A stretch of 64,000 nucleotides of DNA from Methyloterricola oryzae (lineage in GTDB: Bacteria; Pseudomonadota; Gammaproteobacteria; Methylococcales; Methylococcaceae): positions 372,001-436,000 of the forward strand of contig NZ_JYNS01000002.1 in the NCBI RefSeq assembly GCF_000934725.1, given 5' to 3'. Below the pieces are notes generated by a model. The model was not told where the DNA came from. It did not search any database and was given only the letters and a program-made list of their open reading frames with translations. A program made the translations under genes and the position numbers. Of the stretch, positions 1-9,217 are shown one piece after another (the first letter of the stretch is position 1; the number at the start of each line of letters is the position of its first letter).

Positions 1-1965
1 GCCCTTGGCGCCGGCATTCCTGATCGATGTGTCCAGAACCGCCTTGACAGTCGCGGCCAGGCCGGTGGTCGCGGCGACAGGGTCGTCGCTGGCCAGGTTG
101 AGTTCCGTCAGATTGTCGATCTGGCTGCGGGTGACGACGCCCGCGGTGCGCAAGTCTGCCCTGGGTTCGATGGTTAGCGGGTTGCTTTGGAAATCGCGGC
201 CGCGCAGGGGCTGTGCCGCGTTGCCATAGGCCTGGAGGCGGGCGCCATCGATCCTGAGCGCCAGGCCCTGCTCCCCCAGGTCCAGCACTGTCTGGCCTTG
301 CGCCCGGTCGAGGGTAACCGAGCTGACGAGCCCGTCGGGGGTGAAGGCGGTAGGATCGGCCGCGCGCCGGCCTGAGGCCAGGGCATCGACCAGGGACGAA
401 CGGCCTTTGCCGGAGAATCCGGCGGACAACCGTCCGTCCCGCGACAGCCGCCGGGCGGTGGCCTTCATCACGGGCCGCTGCGGACTGGTCAGGCGGCGCA
501 GGGCCGGGTCCGCGGCGGCGTTGGTGAGGCTGCTGGCGCGCAACCGGGTCATAAGGGTGCCGTCGCCGGCGCGGGTGCGCCCAAGCAGGGGAGCAGCCAG
601 ACTCAACAGTCGATCCCCCGGCAGGGTACTGAAGTGCCGCTCGTAGCCGCGCAGGTTGGCTTCGAAGCTCAAGCGGCCCCAGTTGAGCCGGTCCTGGGCC
701 TTGAGGATTTCGCCCACCTGCTCCCAGGCCTGTTGCATGAAGTCTTCCTGGTTGCGGCGCACCACCTCGGCACCGAAGCCAGCGGCGACGCGCGCCCGGG
801 GGTCCAGGTTGAGTTCCGTCATCCAGGCTGGCAGGCCGGGGCCGATCGCATGGGCGCGGGCGTGCCATTGCCCGTAGATGGGCGGGCCCAACACCGGGGT
901 GGCGTCCGCCGGCCCGCCTTCCAGAAAGCGGGCCGGGGCGTTGAGAGCGGTCGAAAGACCTCCCTGTACCGCCTCGGCGATCTCGTCCAGGCGGCCGGAA
1001 CTTCGCTTGGGCGCCCGCAGGGCCCCGTCCATCAGAGTGTTTCCTTCGGCCTCCTCCGGTGGGATGGCGGGGATCACCGGATTCCCGTCGCCGATGTACA
1101 GGGGGGTCACGCCCACCGTTTCCGGGCAGGCGAAGGGCTTGAGCTTGCGCGCCAGGGACTCGAAATCCCCGAGCGGTCCCGTGGCGAATTCCCAGTGATA
1201 GTAGACCGGCAACTCCACCGCGCCCGGCGGAGTGGGCCAGGCCGGAGCCAGGGTCGGATGCTGCTTGGGGTCCGGGGCGCCGCCCAGGCCGCGGATGACA
1301 CCCACATCGAAGGCGGGCACCAGACAGGCGATGTAATGGTGGTTGGGCTCCAGACGCCTGGGGCACAGAATGCGCGAAACATTGTGATCGGGCCGGTTGC
1401 TCAGTTCGTCGGCGAGGGGCGTGGCGCTGCCTTCCTCCACCACCACCTGGGCATGGGCCCATGCCCAGGATTCGGCCAGGTCGGGTAGTTCCTGGGCGGC
1501 CACCTCGGCGCGGACCTTGACCGTGGGCAGGGGCCTGAGGCGGTCCGCCTTCGGCGGGTCGACCCTCGCCCGGTCCAGCACCAGCAGCACCAGCCAGGGC
1601 AGCAGGCGCTGCTGGCCGTCGGCCCGGGCTGGGGTGAACATCCAGGGAAAGTCCGGCGGGTCGAACTCGACGGCGGCGAAGTAGTTGGTTTCCACGTTGC
1701 TGCTGCCGGGCCTGGGTGAGGCGCGCACGATGACCCGCGGGTCGATGCCGATGATGTCCCCGGGGCCGTAAAGGCCGATGGCGTCTTCCGGCGGGCGGTA
1801 CTCCTGCAGGGCGTCGGGGGCGCCGCCGCCGGAGGCCTTCACCGTCACCGTCACGGCGACATTCGCCCGGGCCGGCAGGCTCCCGCCGGATTCCGGCGCG
1901 GTGATCGCCGCCGCCAAGCCCCGCCGGGTCCAGGGCAGGAAGCGGTAGCCGGCGGCATTGCTCAT
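1..1965 (-). CDS. Large unrecognised protein, C-terminus beyond window edge
   Basis: The frame is open from an ATG at 1965 down to base 1, so the first 655 codons are seen and the C-terminus lies outside the window. GGAGG sits five bases before the ATG, which supports this start. There is no signal peptide or clear membrane helix. Visible landmarks are an acidic/aromatic stretch EFDPPDFPWMFTPA (about residues 100-113) followed by a short hydrophobic stretch PWLVLLVLDRARV (123-135). I do not recognise the family. It lies 46 bp downstream of the DUF6603-like gene on the same strand and is probably the third gene of that operon. A structural or assembly protein working with its two large neighbours is possible, but this is a guess from context. 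Confidence 0.8.
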   Translation of the reverse strand, partial: MSNAAGYRFLPWTRRGLAAAITAPESGGSLPARANVAVTVTVKASGGGAPDALQEYRPPEDAIGLYGPGDIIGIDPRVIVRASPRPGSSNVETNYFAAVEFDPPDFPWMFTPARADGQQRLLPWLVLLVLDRARVDPPKADRLRPLPTVKVRAEVAAQELPDLAESWAWAHAQVVVEEGSATPLADELSNRPDHNVSRILCPRRLEPNHHYIACLVPAFDVGVIRGLGGAPDPKQHPTLAPAWPTPPGAVELPVYYHWEFATGPLGDFESLARKLKPFACPETVGVTPLYIGDGNPVIPAIPPEEAEGNTLMDGALRAPKRSSGRLDEIAEAVQGGLSTALNAPARFLEGGPADATPVLGPPIYGQWHARAHAIGPGLPAWMTELNLDPRARVAAGFGAEVVRRNQEDFMQQAWEQVGEILKAQDRLNWGRLSFEANLRGYERHFSTLPGDRLLSLAAPLLGRTRAGDGTLMTRLRASSLTNAAADPALRRLTSPQRPVMKATARRLSRDGRLSAGFSGKGRSSLVDALASGRRAADPTAFTPDGLVSSVTLDRAQGQTVLDLGEQGLALRIDGARLQAYGNAAQPLRGRDFQSNPLTIEPRADLRTAGVVTRSQIDNLTELNLASDDPVAATTGLAATVKAVLDTSIRNAGAKG

Positions 1966-2011
1966 GGGAACCTCCAGGCGGCGACGCGTGGCTGTGCGCT
2001 TGCTGGCTTCA

Positions 2012-5000
2012 TCAGTCCTCCAACTCGTAGGCTTCCACCAGGGTCGCCCGCTCCACGCCTTTCGCGGCGAGCGCCTGCGCGGCCAGGGTCCAGTTGTGCG
2101 CCGTGTCCGCACCCAGGTCCGCGACCGTGGAGAAGTTGCGGCTGTCGACGGCGGCCACGGCAGGTTCCGACACGCTGAGCTTGCGATTGCCCGCAGGGCG
2201 AAGGCGATCGCGGGCGCGCAGGCCCGATTGGGCCGCGGCGCCGGCGGCGGCACCGGCGCGGAACAGGTCCATGCTCAGCGCGCTGATCAGCAGCTCGAAG
2301 CGGAACAACTGGCCCTCCTCCTCGCCGGGGACCAGGTACTTAGTCTCGTAGTCCAGGTTGCCGACGGTCACAGCGTCCGCGGGCAGCGCGTAGTCGTTCA
2401 GGCCCACGGCCACGCCCACGTCGAAGGTCTCGAAGGAGGGCGAAGACAGCTTCTGTTCCTCGCTGAGGTTGAGGTACTGGCCGCGGGCCAGGTGTTCGCG
2501 GGTCGCCTGGCGGCTGGAGGCGGGGATACCGCCGATGTGCACGCTTTCGAGATCGAAGCGGTTGGCGCCGGTAATGGCGGTCTCGCCAAACTTTTCCAGG
2601 CTCAGCCCCAGCGGCGCAATCTTCTGGCTGACCCGCAACTGGCTGGAGGGGTGCGCCAGCACCTTCGCCTCTCCCGGCGTCACAGCGATGGTGGTCAGGG
2701 TCTCGGCGCCGAAGGGCAACTCGGTACTCCAGTTGTCGGCCCGGCTCAACTCCGCTGTCAAGAGGGCCGAGACGCTGGTGGCCTCGGCGGGCAGGGCCGG
2801 TTCCTCTCCCCATTGCTCGTCGAAGGAGGGGCTGAACTCGAAGAACAGGATCTTGAAATGGGCCTTGCCGCTGATGCGCCAGCGCCCGGGGCCGGCCAGG
2901 GTGCCCTCGACACTGACACCCACCAGGGTTTCTCCCATGACCTTGATGGCCATGCCGGCGCGGAAGTCCACCTCGAAGCGGAAGCGCGGCCGGTAGTAGA
3001 TGAGGGAGTCGAAGCCGATGTAGCCTTCTATGGAGACCACCTCGAGATCCACTTTGACCCTTAGCTCTGCGCCGAACTGGATGGTGGCGGAGGTGACGGC
3101 GAAATAGCATTGGAGCGAGATTTCGACGATGCTCGCGATCTTCAGCTTCATGCCGATGCGGTCGAGCCCTGCGGGCAGGCCCGGCGGCAGGTCCTTGAAG
3201 CGCGGGTGGAAGCCGCCCACCGCCACCACGAAGGAGGGCTGGTCGCCGTAGTCGATGAGCAGCAGCAGGGAGCCGGTGAGCTCCAGCACCTGAGCCAGGC
3301 GCGAGTCGCGCAGGCGGGCGAAGAAGCCGAAGCGCTTGGCGTCGAAGTCCAGATAACCGAGAAAATCCACGATGATGCGCACCACGTCGCCGCGCGTGGT
3401 TTCCGGCATGCCAATGCGGACCTGCCCCAGCAGCAGGATCTTGCTAAGGGACACGGGGCCGTCACCGCCCAGGGCGTTGTCCATGGCCAGCACCAGGCCC
3501 AGCTTGATCTCGCCCAGCCGCGGGGTGCCCCAACTGAGGCGGAACATGGGGCCGATGAGGAAAGCGTTGCGCCGGATGATGAAGATCACGCGCAGCCGGT
3601 TGATGATGCGCGGGGCATCCGCCACCGGGTTCTGCGGGAACAGGATGTCGTCGAACACCCCTTGCGGCAACTGGGTCTGCAAGGCTGGCACGTCGGCGCC
3701 GTGGTGCAGGCCGATCAGGCCGCCGATGCCGTCGAAGAAGATGCCGAAGGCGATGTGGAAGCGTGGCAGTTCGGCATAAACCAGCAACAGCAGTGCCCAG
3801 CCGCTGGAGCCGTCCGGCATCTTGGTGGTGAGGATGCCGATGGCTTTGATGCCCCAGGCGGCGAAGCGCAGTTCCAGGGCGCCGGCATATTCGCCGCGCT
3901 CGAAATCGAAGAACAGGTAGCCGCCCCCCTTGACGATCCCGGCATCCAGTACCAGCCCTAAGCCGTTGGGTGGCTTGAAGCCCAAGGCCGCCTCCATGAA
4001 GCCCAGGTTGCCCTGGCGGAAGGCAAGCTGTAACTCGAAGCCGATGCGGTCCACGCTGGCGCGGAAGGCGCCCAGGTTCAGGCCGAAGGCCGTGGCCATT
4101 TCCAGGGCCACGTCATAGCCGGCGCCACCCGGCGCCAGCGCCAGCTCAACGGTGTGGATATTGAGCACGCCGCCCAGGGATTTCTCCACCGGGATGGTGG
4201 CGCGCCCACGGGTGCCGCCGTCGATGCGGATGCCGCCGCGGGTGTCCGCCGTCAGGCCGAAGTCGAAGCCCAGCTTGATCTCCCCCGAGGCCATGGCGCT
4301 CAAGAATCCGTCGCCTTCGCCGGGGCGGATCACCAGCTCGGTTTTTTCCAGCGAGACGCGGAAAGCTGCCCGGTCGGCGAGGATGTCGATCCCCAAGCCT
4401 ATCTGGCCTATATCCAGGCGGGTCTTGTCGGCATCGCCGATGCGGATGGCCGGCGCGCCGGCTGCGCCTTCCTGCCGCAGGCTGAAGCGGCCGAAGCCGG
4501 CGGCGCCGCTGCCTACCTCGAAGCCATGGGGGCTTTCGTCCCAGCCGATGAACATGTCCAGGGCGCTGCCGGCGCCGGCCTCGATCTTCAGGGTGGTCTG
4601 CTCGATCTTGCGCTCGAAGGCGCCGCCGCCGCCCAGGGCCAGGAACAGGCCCGGCCCGCCGTGCTCTGCCGGCACGCCCAGGACCGTGAGGGCCAGCTTG
4701 GGCGTGGTGTCGGCCACCTTGGGCAGGGACACCACCAGGGTAGTTGCTCGGGAGGAGACCAGATCGGCATTGGGCGTGGCCGAGTCCGGGGCCGGGTCCC
4801 AGCCGTAATAAGCGTCCAGCAGCTCGGGGCCGGCGAACTTATCCAGCACCCGTTCCAGGGCCACGGCCACCACCGAGGCCAGGGCGGACACCCGTTCGGC
4901 CAGTTTTTCGCCCGAGCCCGGCGCCGATGCCTCGCCCCGCGCCTGGCGCACCAGCACCGCCGGGTCGAACTCGGTGAGGGCCTCAGGGTCGTCGGCGATG

Positions 5001-5383
5001 AACAGGCTGGTCTTGCCGATGGCGTAGACCACCGGTTCGCGGGTGCGGATCATCTCTGCCGCCAGCAGCTTCCCCAGGAGGTAGGCCACGTCCCAGCCGG
5101 AGACGCTATTGGGGTCCTCGGTGAGCTGTTCGCCCATCTGCACCAGGGCGTCCACCAGGTCCTTGAGGTCGGCGACGGTTTCCTTGAAGCCTTCCTTGTC
5201 AGGATCGAGCCCGTCGGCGAACTGCTTGATCTGGCCACGCTGCGCCTCGGGAACGCTCTCCCCCGGCGCCAGCCCGAGATCGTCGCGCAGGGCTTCGACG
5301 ATGTAGGGGTCGCCCAGGTTTTCCTGCACCCATTCCGCCAGTTCCTTGAACCAATCGCGTACCGTGGTGATGGCGTTGGCCAT
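2012..5383 (-). CDS. Very large beta-rich protein, resembles DUF6603 proteins
   Basis: This 1123-residue protein has no signal peptide. A helical, acidic N-terminal region (about 1-180) is followed by several hundred residues of alternating short hydrophobic and glycine-rich strands, such as GGIRIDGGTRGRATI and GLVLDAGIVKGGGYLFFDF, typical of a long beta-structure. The composition and some motifs remind me of the uncharacterised DUF6603 family, but I could not run a profile search. Its start lies 4 bp after the stop of the PhoD-like gene, so the two are almost certainly co-transcribed. The start ATG at 5383 has GGAGG about ten bases upstream. No enzymatic motif is apparent, and a scaffold or surface-binding role is speculative. 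Confidence 0.75.
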   Translation of the reverse strand: MANAITTVRDWFKELAEWVQENLGDPYIVEALRDDLGLAPGESVPEAQRGQIKQFADGLDPDKEGFKETVADLKDLVDALVQMGEQLTEDPNSVSGWDVAYLLGKLLAAEMIRTREPVVYAIGKTSLFIADDPEALTEFDPAVLVRQARGEASAPGSGEKLAERVSALASVVAVALERVLDKFAGPELLDAYYGWDPAPDSATPNADLVSSRATTLVVSLPKVADTTPKLALTVLGVPAEHGGPGLFLALGGGGAFERKIEQTTLKIEAGAGSALDMFIGWDESPHGFEVGSGAAGFGRFSLRQEGAAGAPAIRIGDADKTRLDIGQIGLGIDILADRAAFRVSLEKTELVIRPGEGDGFLSAMASGEIKLGFDFGLTADTRGGIRIDGGTRGRATIPVEKSLGGVLNIHTVELALAPGGAGYDVALEMATAFGLNLGAFRASVDRIGFELQLAFRQGNLGFMEAALGFKPPNGLGLVLDAGIVKGGGYLFFDFERGEYAGALELRFAAWGIKAIGILTTKMPDGSSGWALLLLVYAELPRFHIAFGIFFDGIGGLIGLHHGADVPALQTQLPQGVFDDILFPQNPVADAPRIINRLRVIFIIRRNAFLIGPMFRLSWGTPRLGEIKLGLVLAMDNALGGDGPVSLSKILLLGQVRIGMPETTRGDVVRIIVDFLGYLDFDAKRFGFFARLRDSRLAQVLELTGSLLLLIDYGDQPSFVVAVGGFHPRFKDLPPGLPAGLDRIGMKLKIASIVEISLQCYFAVTSATIQFGAELRVKVDLEVVSIEGYIGFDSLIYYRPRFRFEVDFRAGMAIKVMGETLVGVSVEGTLAGPGRWRISGKAHFKILFFEFSPSFDEQWGEEPALPAEATSVSALLTAELSRADNWSTELPFGAETLTTIAVTPGEAKVLAHPSSQLRVSQKIAPLGLSLEKFGETAITGANRFDLESVHIGGIPASSRQATREHLARGQYLNLSEEQKLSSPSFETFDVGVAVGLNDYALPADAVTVGNLDYETKYLVPGEEEGQLFRFELLISALSMDLFRAGAAAGAAAQSGLRARDRLRPAGNRKLSVSEPAVAAVDSRNFSTVADLGADTAHNWTLAAQALAAKGVERATLVEAYELED

Positions 5384-5387
5384 GCCC

Positions 5388-7922
5388 TTATCCTCCGCTC
5401 TGCAGGACCGGCGCTGGATCGCCGGTGGCGGTCAGGGGAATGGCATGCACGGTGTTAGGCACGCCGTTGGGCAGGGCTTCCCCCTCCTGGGATAGGAGGG
5501 TGTGCACGACCTGCAGGCTGGGTCCGGAGCCGATTATGGTCACCAGGCCGATGTTGGTGGTGAACACCATTTGACGCAATTGGCGGAAGCGCTGTGTGAG
5601 GGCGGTGCTCTGGTGGCGGGCCGCCACGGCACGATAGGCGGCGACATGGGAGGCGGCGTTAGCCGGCACCAGCTCCTGCGCCGCCGCCAGTTTCGGGCGC
5701 TGGACGTCCGGCGGCAGGCTGGTCTCCGGCCGCTCGTCGCGTACCAGCTTCAGCCGCCAGCGCCAGTCCGGCTGCTTGTCCGGCGGGATGCCGGCGCCGG
5801 CGGGCCAGCCGCGGGTCGAAATGAGGGCGGGAGAACGACGCATCCGAGAGCGCTTGCCGGGCGAGATCTTCGCCCCCGGCGGCAGGGTGATGGGCGCCTT
5901 GGCGTTCCAGGCCAGGCGTTCCGGGGCGATACCGGTCTGATAGATCTGCAGCAGGGCATTGCTCCGCAGGACCGCCTCGACCAGATCGCTGAAGCTGTTG
6001 CGGCTGGCGCTGGAGGTGAGCTGGACGATGCGCGCCGGCGTCGGGCTGATGCCGGTCCAGAAGTCCAGGGTCAGGCTGCAGGCGTAGTGAACGTCGCCCG
6101 ACAGGATGATGGCCTTCCCATGACTGGCCAGGCGCTTCAGCAATTCTTCCCGGGCAGGCTCATTGGCGCCCCAGCTCTCGGCGTCAGCGTCTTCCACTCC
6201 GGTCACCTTGCCGCCGGGCTCACAGGGCTTGTCGCCGCGCCGCTGCAGGTGTTCGATGCCGTATTTGTAGTCGGCCACCATCTCGTAGATGGGGGCCGCG
6301 TATTGCTCCATGATGTGCGGGCCCAGCACCGGAGCCGGCGACACCACGATCAGCAGTTCGCGCCCGTCGGCCAGGGGGCCTGCGGGTACCTGCGCCCCCA
6401 GGGAGTCCCCCAGCAGGCTGGCCGGTGCGATGCCCTGGCCGCGGAAGCCGCGGCGGGTGCGGGTGTCCAGCACGATTACCAGATGGCGGGGCCCGGCCAC
6501 CCGGTAGTGCCACACCACCTGCTTGCCGGCGTCCTCGCCGGCGATGCCGAACAGCACGTTGAGGCGGCTGAGGTTGCTGGTCTCATCCGCCCCGGTGTCC
6601 GCCGGCGCCGCGGTGGGGGGTTGGCCCAGCAAGGCAGCGGTCTCGTCGATGAATTTTTTGTTGGGGCTGTCCGCTTTGGCGAAGGCGTCGGGATCGTTGC
6701 CCCAGCCCTGGAACAGCCCATAGGCCATGCAACCGTTGCGGATGATGTCCTTGCCTAGGGCTGTGCGCAAAACCCGGTTGCGCCAACGCTTGTTGAGGTT
6801 CCAGTCATCGGTGATCTCATGGTCGTCCCAGATCATATAGGTGGCGACGTTGGCCAGCACCCGGGCTACCTTGGAGACGGCGTCGCGCCAGGCAATGACC
6901 CGCTCGCGCTCCTTTTCGATCCCTTCGCCGCGTGCCTTCTTCCAGTTTTCCTGGGGCGTACTGCCGCCCGGATAGCAGGCTTCCCAGTCCATGAGCATGG
7001 CCTTGTGCTCGGGAGCCAGACTGGCGTCAATGGCCGCGAATATCTCCGCACTGGGCGCCAGTTCGCGCCACACGCGCGGGCTCCAGGCGGCCAGGTACAT
7101 CGCGGCGAATTCGCCGAAGGTGATGAGATGGCTGTCCGCGTCCGTGGTGGACATGCGAGCGGCTTCCCGGATCAGCTTGCGGCGGCGATAGGTGGGAAGA
7201 TGGCGGAGATTACCGCGCAGCGCCGCGGTCCAGCTACCGTCTGCGTTGTGCAGGGTGACGAATTCCTCGTAGCCGAGCAGGTCGCTCCCCAAGCGGTTGA
7301 GCATGGGCAGCAGGCAAGCGGGCACGTCGTCGGCGTAAATCTGGTCGCCTGTGAGAAAGAGCTGTTGGGGCCTCTTGTCGGCCATGTTGGCGTAGTCATC
7401 GGCGATCGTGTCGTCCAGCCAGGCCATTGCGTCCGGGCCCTTGCCGTGGGACTTGCGGCAACTGGCGTGGGCGAGGCGCAGCCGATCGATGCTGGCGGGC
7501 GCTGCGACGAAGGAGGGCAGGCGGCCCGTCACATAGCCCAGGGCCAGTTGCGCGGGCCGGCCTTCGGCGGCAGGCCGATCTTCCAGCAGGCCCTCCCCGG
7601 CCAGGTCGCTGCTGCCGAAAGAGCCGCTGAGGGCGATATCGTAGGAATACAGGCCCCCTGGGGTCAGGGGCGGACTGCCGGCAGCCGCGTCCAGCTTGAC
7701 CTGGATGACGCCGACGTAGAGGTGTTCGCCGAAGCGGCGCAGGCTGGTGGCCTGCGAAGATGCGACGGGAGCGCCCGCGCTGGCCGCCATGGCCGTGCCG
7801 GCGTAGAGTTTGAGGGTGACGTCGGTGGCCTCGCTGGTGGCCAGCCAGACGCTGCAGGCGTTCGGTTCGACCCGGCGGACGATGGGTCCGGCCAGCACAC
7901 GGGGAAGGGTCGCGCCGGGCAT
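5388..7922 (-). CDS. PhoD-like metallophosphatase without export signal
   Basis: The 844-residue protein carries the calcineurin-like/PhoD hallmarks. These are LTGDQIYADD (about residues 188-200, metal ligands), YMIWDDHEITDDW (about 362-374) and a late SGDVHYACS (about 608-616), preceded by an N-terminal fibronectin-like segment (VEPNACSVWLAT). PhoD-family enzymes hydrolyse phosphomonoesters or phosphodiesters with a Ca/Fe centre and are normally Tat-exported. Here no Tat or Sec signal is visible, and the protein is some 300 residues longer than classic PhoD, with an extra C-terminal region. It is the first gene of a minus-strand operon with the DUF6603-like protein and the unrecognised protein after it. 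The enzyme class is clear; the substrate and cellular location are not. Confidence 0.85.
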   Translation of the reverse strand: MPGATLPRVLAGPIVRRVEPNACSVWLATSEATDVTLKLYAGTAMAASAGAPVASSQATSLRRFGEHLYVGVIQVKLDAAAGSPPLTPGGLYSYDIALSGSFGSSDLAGEGLLEDRPAAEGRPAQLALGYVTGRLPSFVAAPASIDRLRLAHASCRKSHGKGPDAMAWLDDTIADDYANMADKRPQQLFLTGDQIYADDVPACLLPMLNRLGSDLLGYEEFVTLHNADGSWTAALRGNLRHLPTYRRRKLIREAARMSTTDADSHLITFGEFAAMYLAAWSPRVWRELAPSAEIFAAIDASLAPEHKAMLMDWEACYPGGSTPQENWKKARGEGIEKERERVIAWRDAVSKVARVLANVATYMIWDDHEITDDWNLNKRWRNRVLRTALGKDIIRNGCMAYGLFQGWGNDPDAFAKADSPNKKFIDETAALLGQPPTAAPADTGADETSNLSRLNVLFGIAGEDAGKQVVWHYRVAGPRHLVIVLDTRTRRGFRGQGIAPASLLGDSLGAQVPAGPLADGRELLIVVSPAPVLGPHIMEQYAAPIYEMVADYKYGIEHLQRRGDKPCEPGGKVTGVEDADAESWGANEPAREELLKRLASHGKAIILSGDVHYACSLTLDFWTGISPTPARIVQLTSSASRNSFSDLVEAVLRSNALLQIYQTGIAPERLAWNAKAPITLPPGAKISPGKRSRMRRSPALISTRGWPAGAGIPPDKQPDWRWRLKLVRDERPETSLPPDVQRPKLAAAQELVPANAASHVAAYRAVAARHQSTALTQRFRQLRQMVFTTNIGLVTIIGSGPSLQVVHTLLSQEGEALPNGVPNTVHAIPLTATGDPAPVLQSGG

Positions 7923-8230
7923 GGCTCAGCGGCTCCCGTCCTGACAAATCCTCAGAGAGCCCGTCCCAATTGACGCGAGCTCTGTCATGCGCGAAGCGCG
8001 TCCTGCCAGTCTTCCCATCACCGATAGCGCCATAGTCCTTCCCTCTCCCTTGCAATTATTGCCATCAAAGTCACGGCTGGTCTCAATCCAGCCAGACTTG
8101 TCAGTGGCGGTTGCCAGTCTGACTCGGTCCAGGTATGGTCCGGGGGTCCGTCCCCCGAACGAGGTTTCAGCTGATGACCGGATCCCCCTATGGTGTGAGG
8201 ATCATCTGGGTCAGGATTCAGCCAAGAACC

Positions 8231-8416
8231 ATGCTTGGCAAGGCCCTATTTGTACTCTGCTTCGTCGCTCTGTTTGTATCGGTCTTCCTTCTCTCGATCT
8301 TTGCCTTATTAGGTCTTCTCGGAATCGCCGTTGTCGCGTTTACTGGCTGGTTGGCATTGGGCAGAGGCCACCCAGACAGCCATGGACGGTTAGGAGGGAG
8401 TGGAGAGGACCCTTGA
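8231..8416 (+). CDS. Possible small membrane protein
   Basis: A 61-codon frame starts with ATG at 8231. Its N-terminal two thirds are strongly hydrophobic (about residues 4-42, enough for one long or two short membrane helices), followed by a polar Gly/His-rich tail. A longer in-frame start exists at 8135 but adds a basic, low-quality N-terminus. No convincing ribosome site precedes either start, and no homolog is recognised. It lies alone between two real genes, so this is only a candidate. Confidence 0.25.
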   Translation: MLGKALFVLCFVALFVSVFLLSIFALLGLLGIAVVAFTGWLALGRGHPDSHGRLGGSGEDP

Positions 8417-8501
8417 GCGTGCTTGAGGCTCTCGCAGGTATCCACACGAACTAGAACTGTAGCGTGGCGCGGATGCCACTGTAGGCGCGTAGAATTTTGG
8501 C

Positions 8502-8580
8502 TGTCAAGTTGGGAAATTTCCGCTGCTGCCAGAAAAGGCGGCTTATTGCAAGAACCGGCCAGAAAATTCAGCTTGCTGCT
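8502..8580 (+). repeat. Possible relic end of an IS21-type element
   Basis: The segment starts TGTCAAGTTGGGAAATTTCC and contains two imperfect 22-nt direct repeats, at 8528-8549 and 8558-8579. Both begin GCCAGAAAA and are spaced 30 bp apart. IS21-family termini characteristically carry several such transposase-binding repeats. No istA/istB gene is adjacent, so if real this is a solo remnant. The identification rests on memory of the family's end structure. Confidence 0.25.
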
Positions 8581-8675
8581 CGACCTTGCAGGAATCTAGA
8601 TCCGTGATGCTACATCGGCCAATGTTGCCGTGTAGAATGAGTTCAGTGAGACACTATCGGCGTCGCTAAAGCAAA

Positions 8676-8900
8676 ATGGATCACTTTCCTCCCAATGTCG
8701 AAACCGAAACATTCCGGCGATCCGACACTTTGCGCCTGCTGCGCGTGGAGCATCGCAAATTGGACGAACAAATTGAGCGCTTGCAACAGGACCCTTGGGC
8801 CGATCAATTGGAATTGCGTCGCCTCAAGAAGCAAAAGCTGCTCTTGAAGGACCTCATTGCGAGAGCCGAGAGCGCCTTGATTCCTGATCTGGACGCCTGA
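8676..8900 (+). CDS. DUF465 (YdcH-like) small coiled-coil protein
   Basis: The 74-residue protein has the signature of DUF465/YdcH: a helical hairpin with the first helix around LRVEHRKLDEQIERL and the second around RRLKKQKLLLKDLIAR. Members are short cytosolic proteins of unknown function found throughout proteobacteria. The whole length matches the family and nothing is missing. The gene stands alone, with a long upstream non-coding stretch and a perfect hairpin about 150 bp downstream. The start ATG at 8676 has only a weak upstream purine run (AAAGCAAA). Confidence 0.85.
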   Translation: MDHFPPNVETETFRRSDTLRLLRVEHRKLDEQIERLQQDPWADQLELRRLKKQKLLLKDLIARAESALIPDLDA

Positions 8901-9055
8901 GGGCGACATTTTGCGCGCCTCCGCATTTCGGGCGGCGACAGCCTGGGCTTGAGTAGCGTCAAGGGTTCCTGATGTCCGCTGGAAAGCGAGACCCGTTCGA
9001 AATCCTGCACATCCAGTGGGTTCCAATCCAGAGCCAAAGCATGGCTTAGAGGTAA

Positions 9056-9083
9056 CAATGGCGACCCGGGAGGGTCGCCATTG
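9056..9083. terminator. Perfect 12-bp hairpin between convergent genes
   Basis: The arms CAATGGCGACCC (9056-9067) and GGGTCGCCATTG (9072-9083) are exact reverse complements around a 4-nt loop GGGA. It sits between the convergent DUF465 gene and the cysteine-rich protein gene, where a bidirectional terminator is expected. Neither strand has a proper U-tract after the stem, so intrinsic termination is uncertain. The flanks 8901-9055 and 9084-9217 hold nothing else I can name. Confidence 0.4.
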
Positions 9084-9217
9084 GGTCAATAAGCGTTAGG
9101 CAGCGGCAACGTGGGAATTGAACCCTGACAGTATGCTGAGCCCCAAAGCCAAGCCATTGTTGGAGTCAAATGCAGGGGCTTGGGATTGCAGATCTGCATG
9201 CTACCGCTCTCGCTTAA

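Noticed and set aside
4154-5458. 434-codon plus-strand frame opposite the DUF6603-like gene
   Set aside because: Overlaps a well-supported minus-strand gene with a proper start and operon spacing; its composition is that of antisense GC-rich sequence.
6819-7973. 384-codon plus-strand frame opposite the PhoD-like gene
   Set aside because: Shadow of a gene with intact metallophosphatase motifs on the other strand.
9100-9135. tRNA-like T-arm sequence (GTTCAATTCC on the minus strand)
   Set aside because: The flanking bases do not form a five-base-pair stem and no acceptor or anticodon arm can be drawn.
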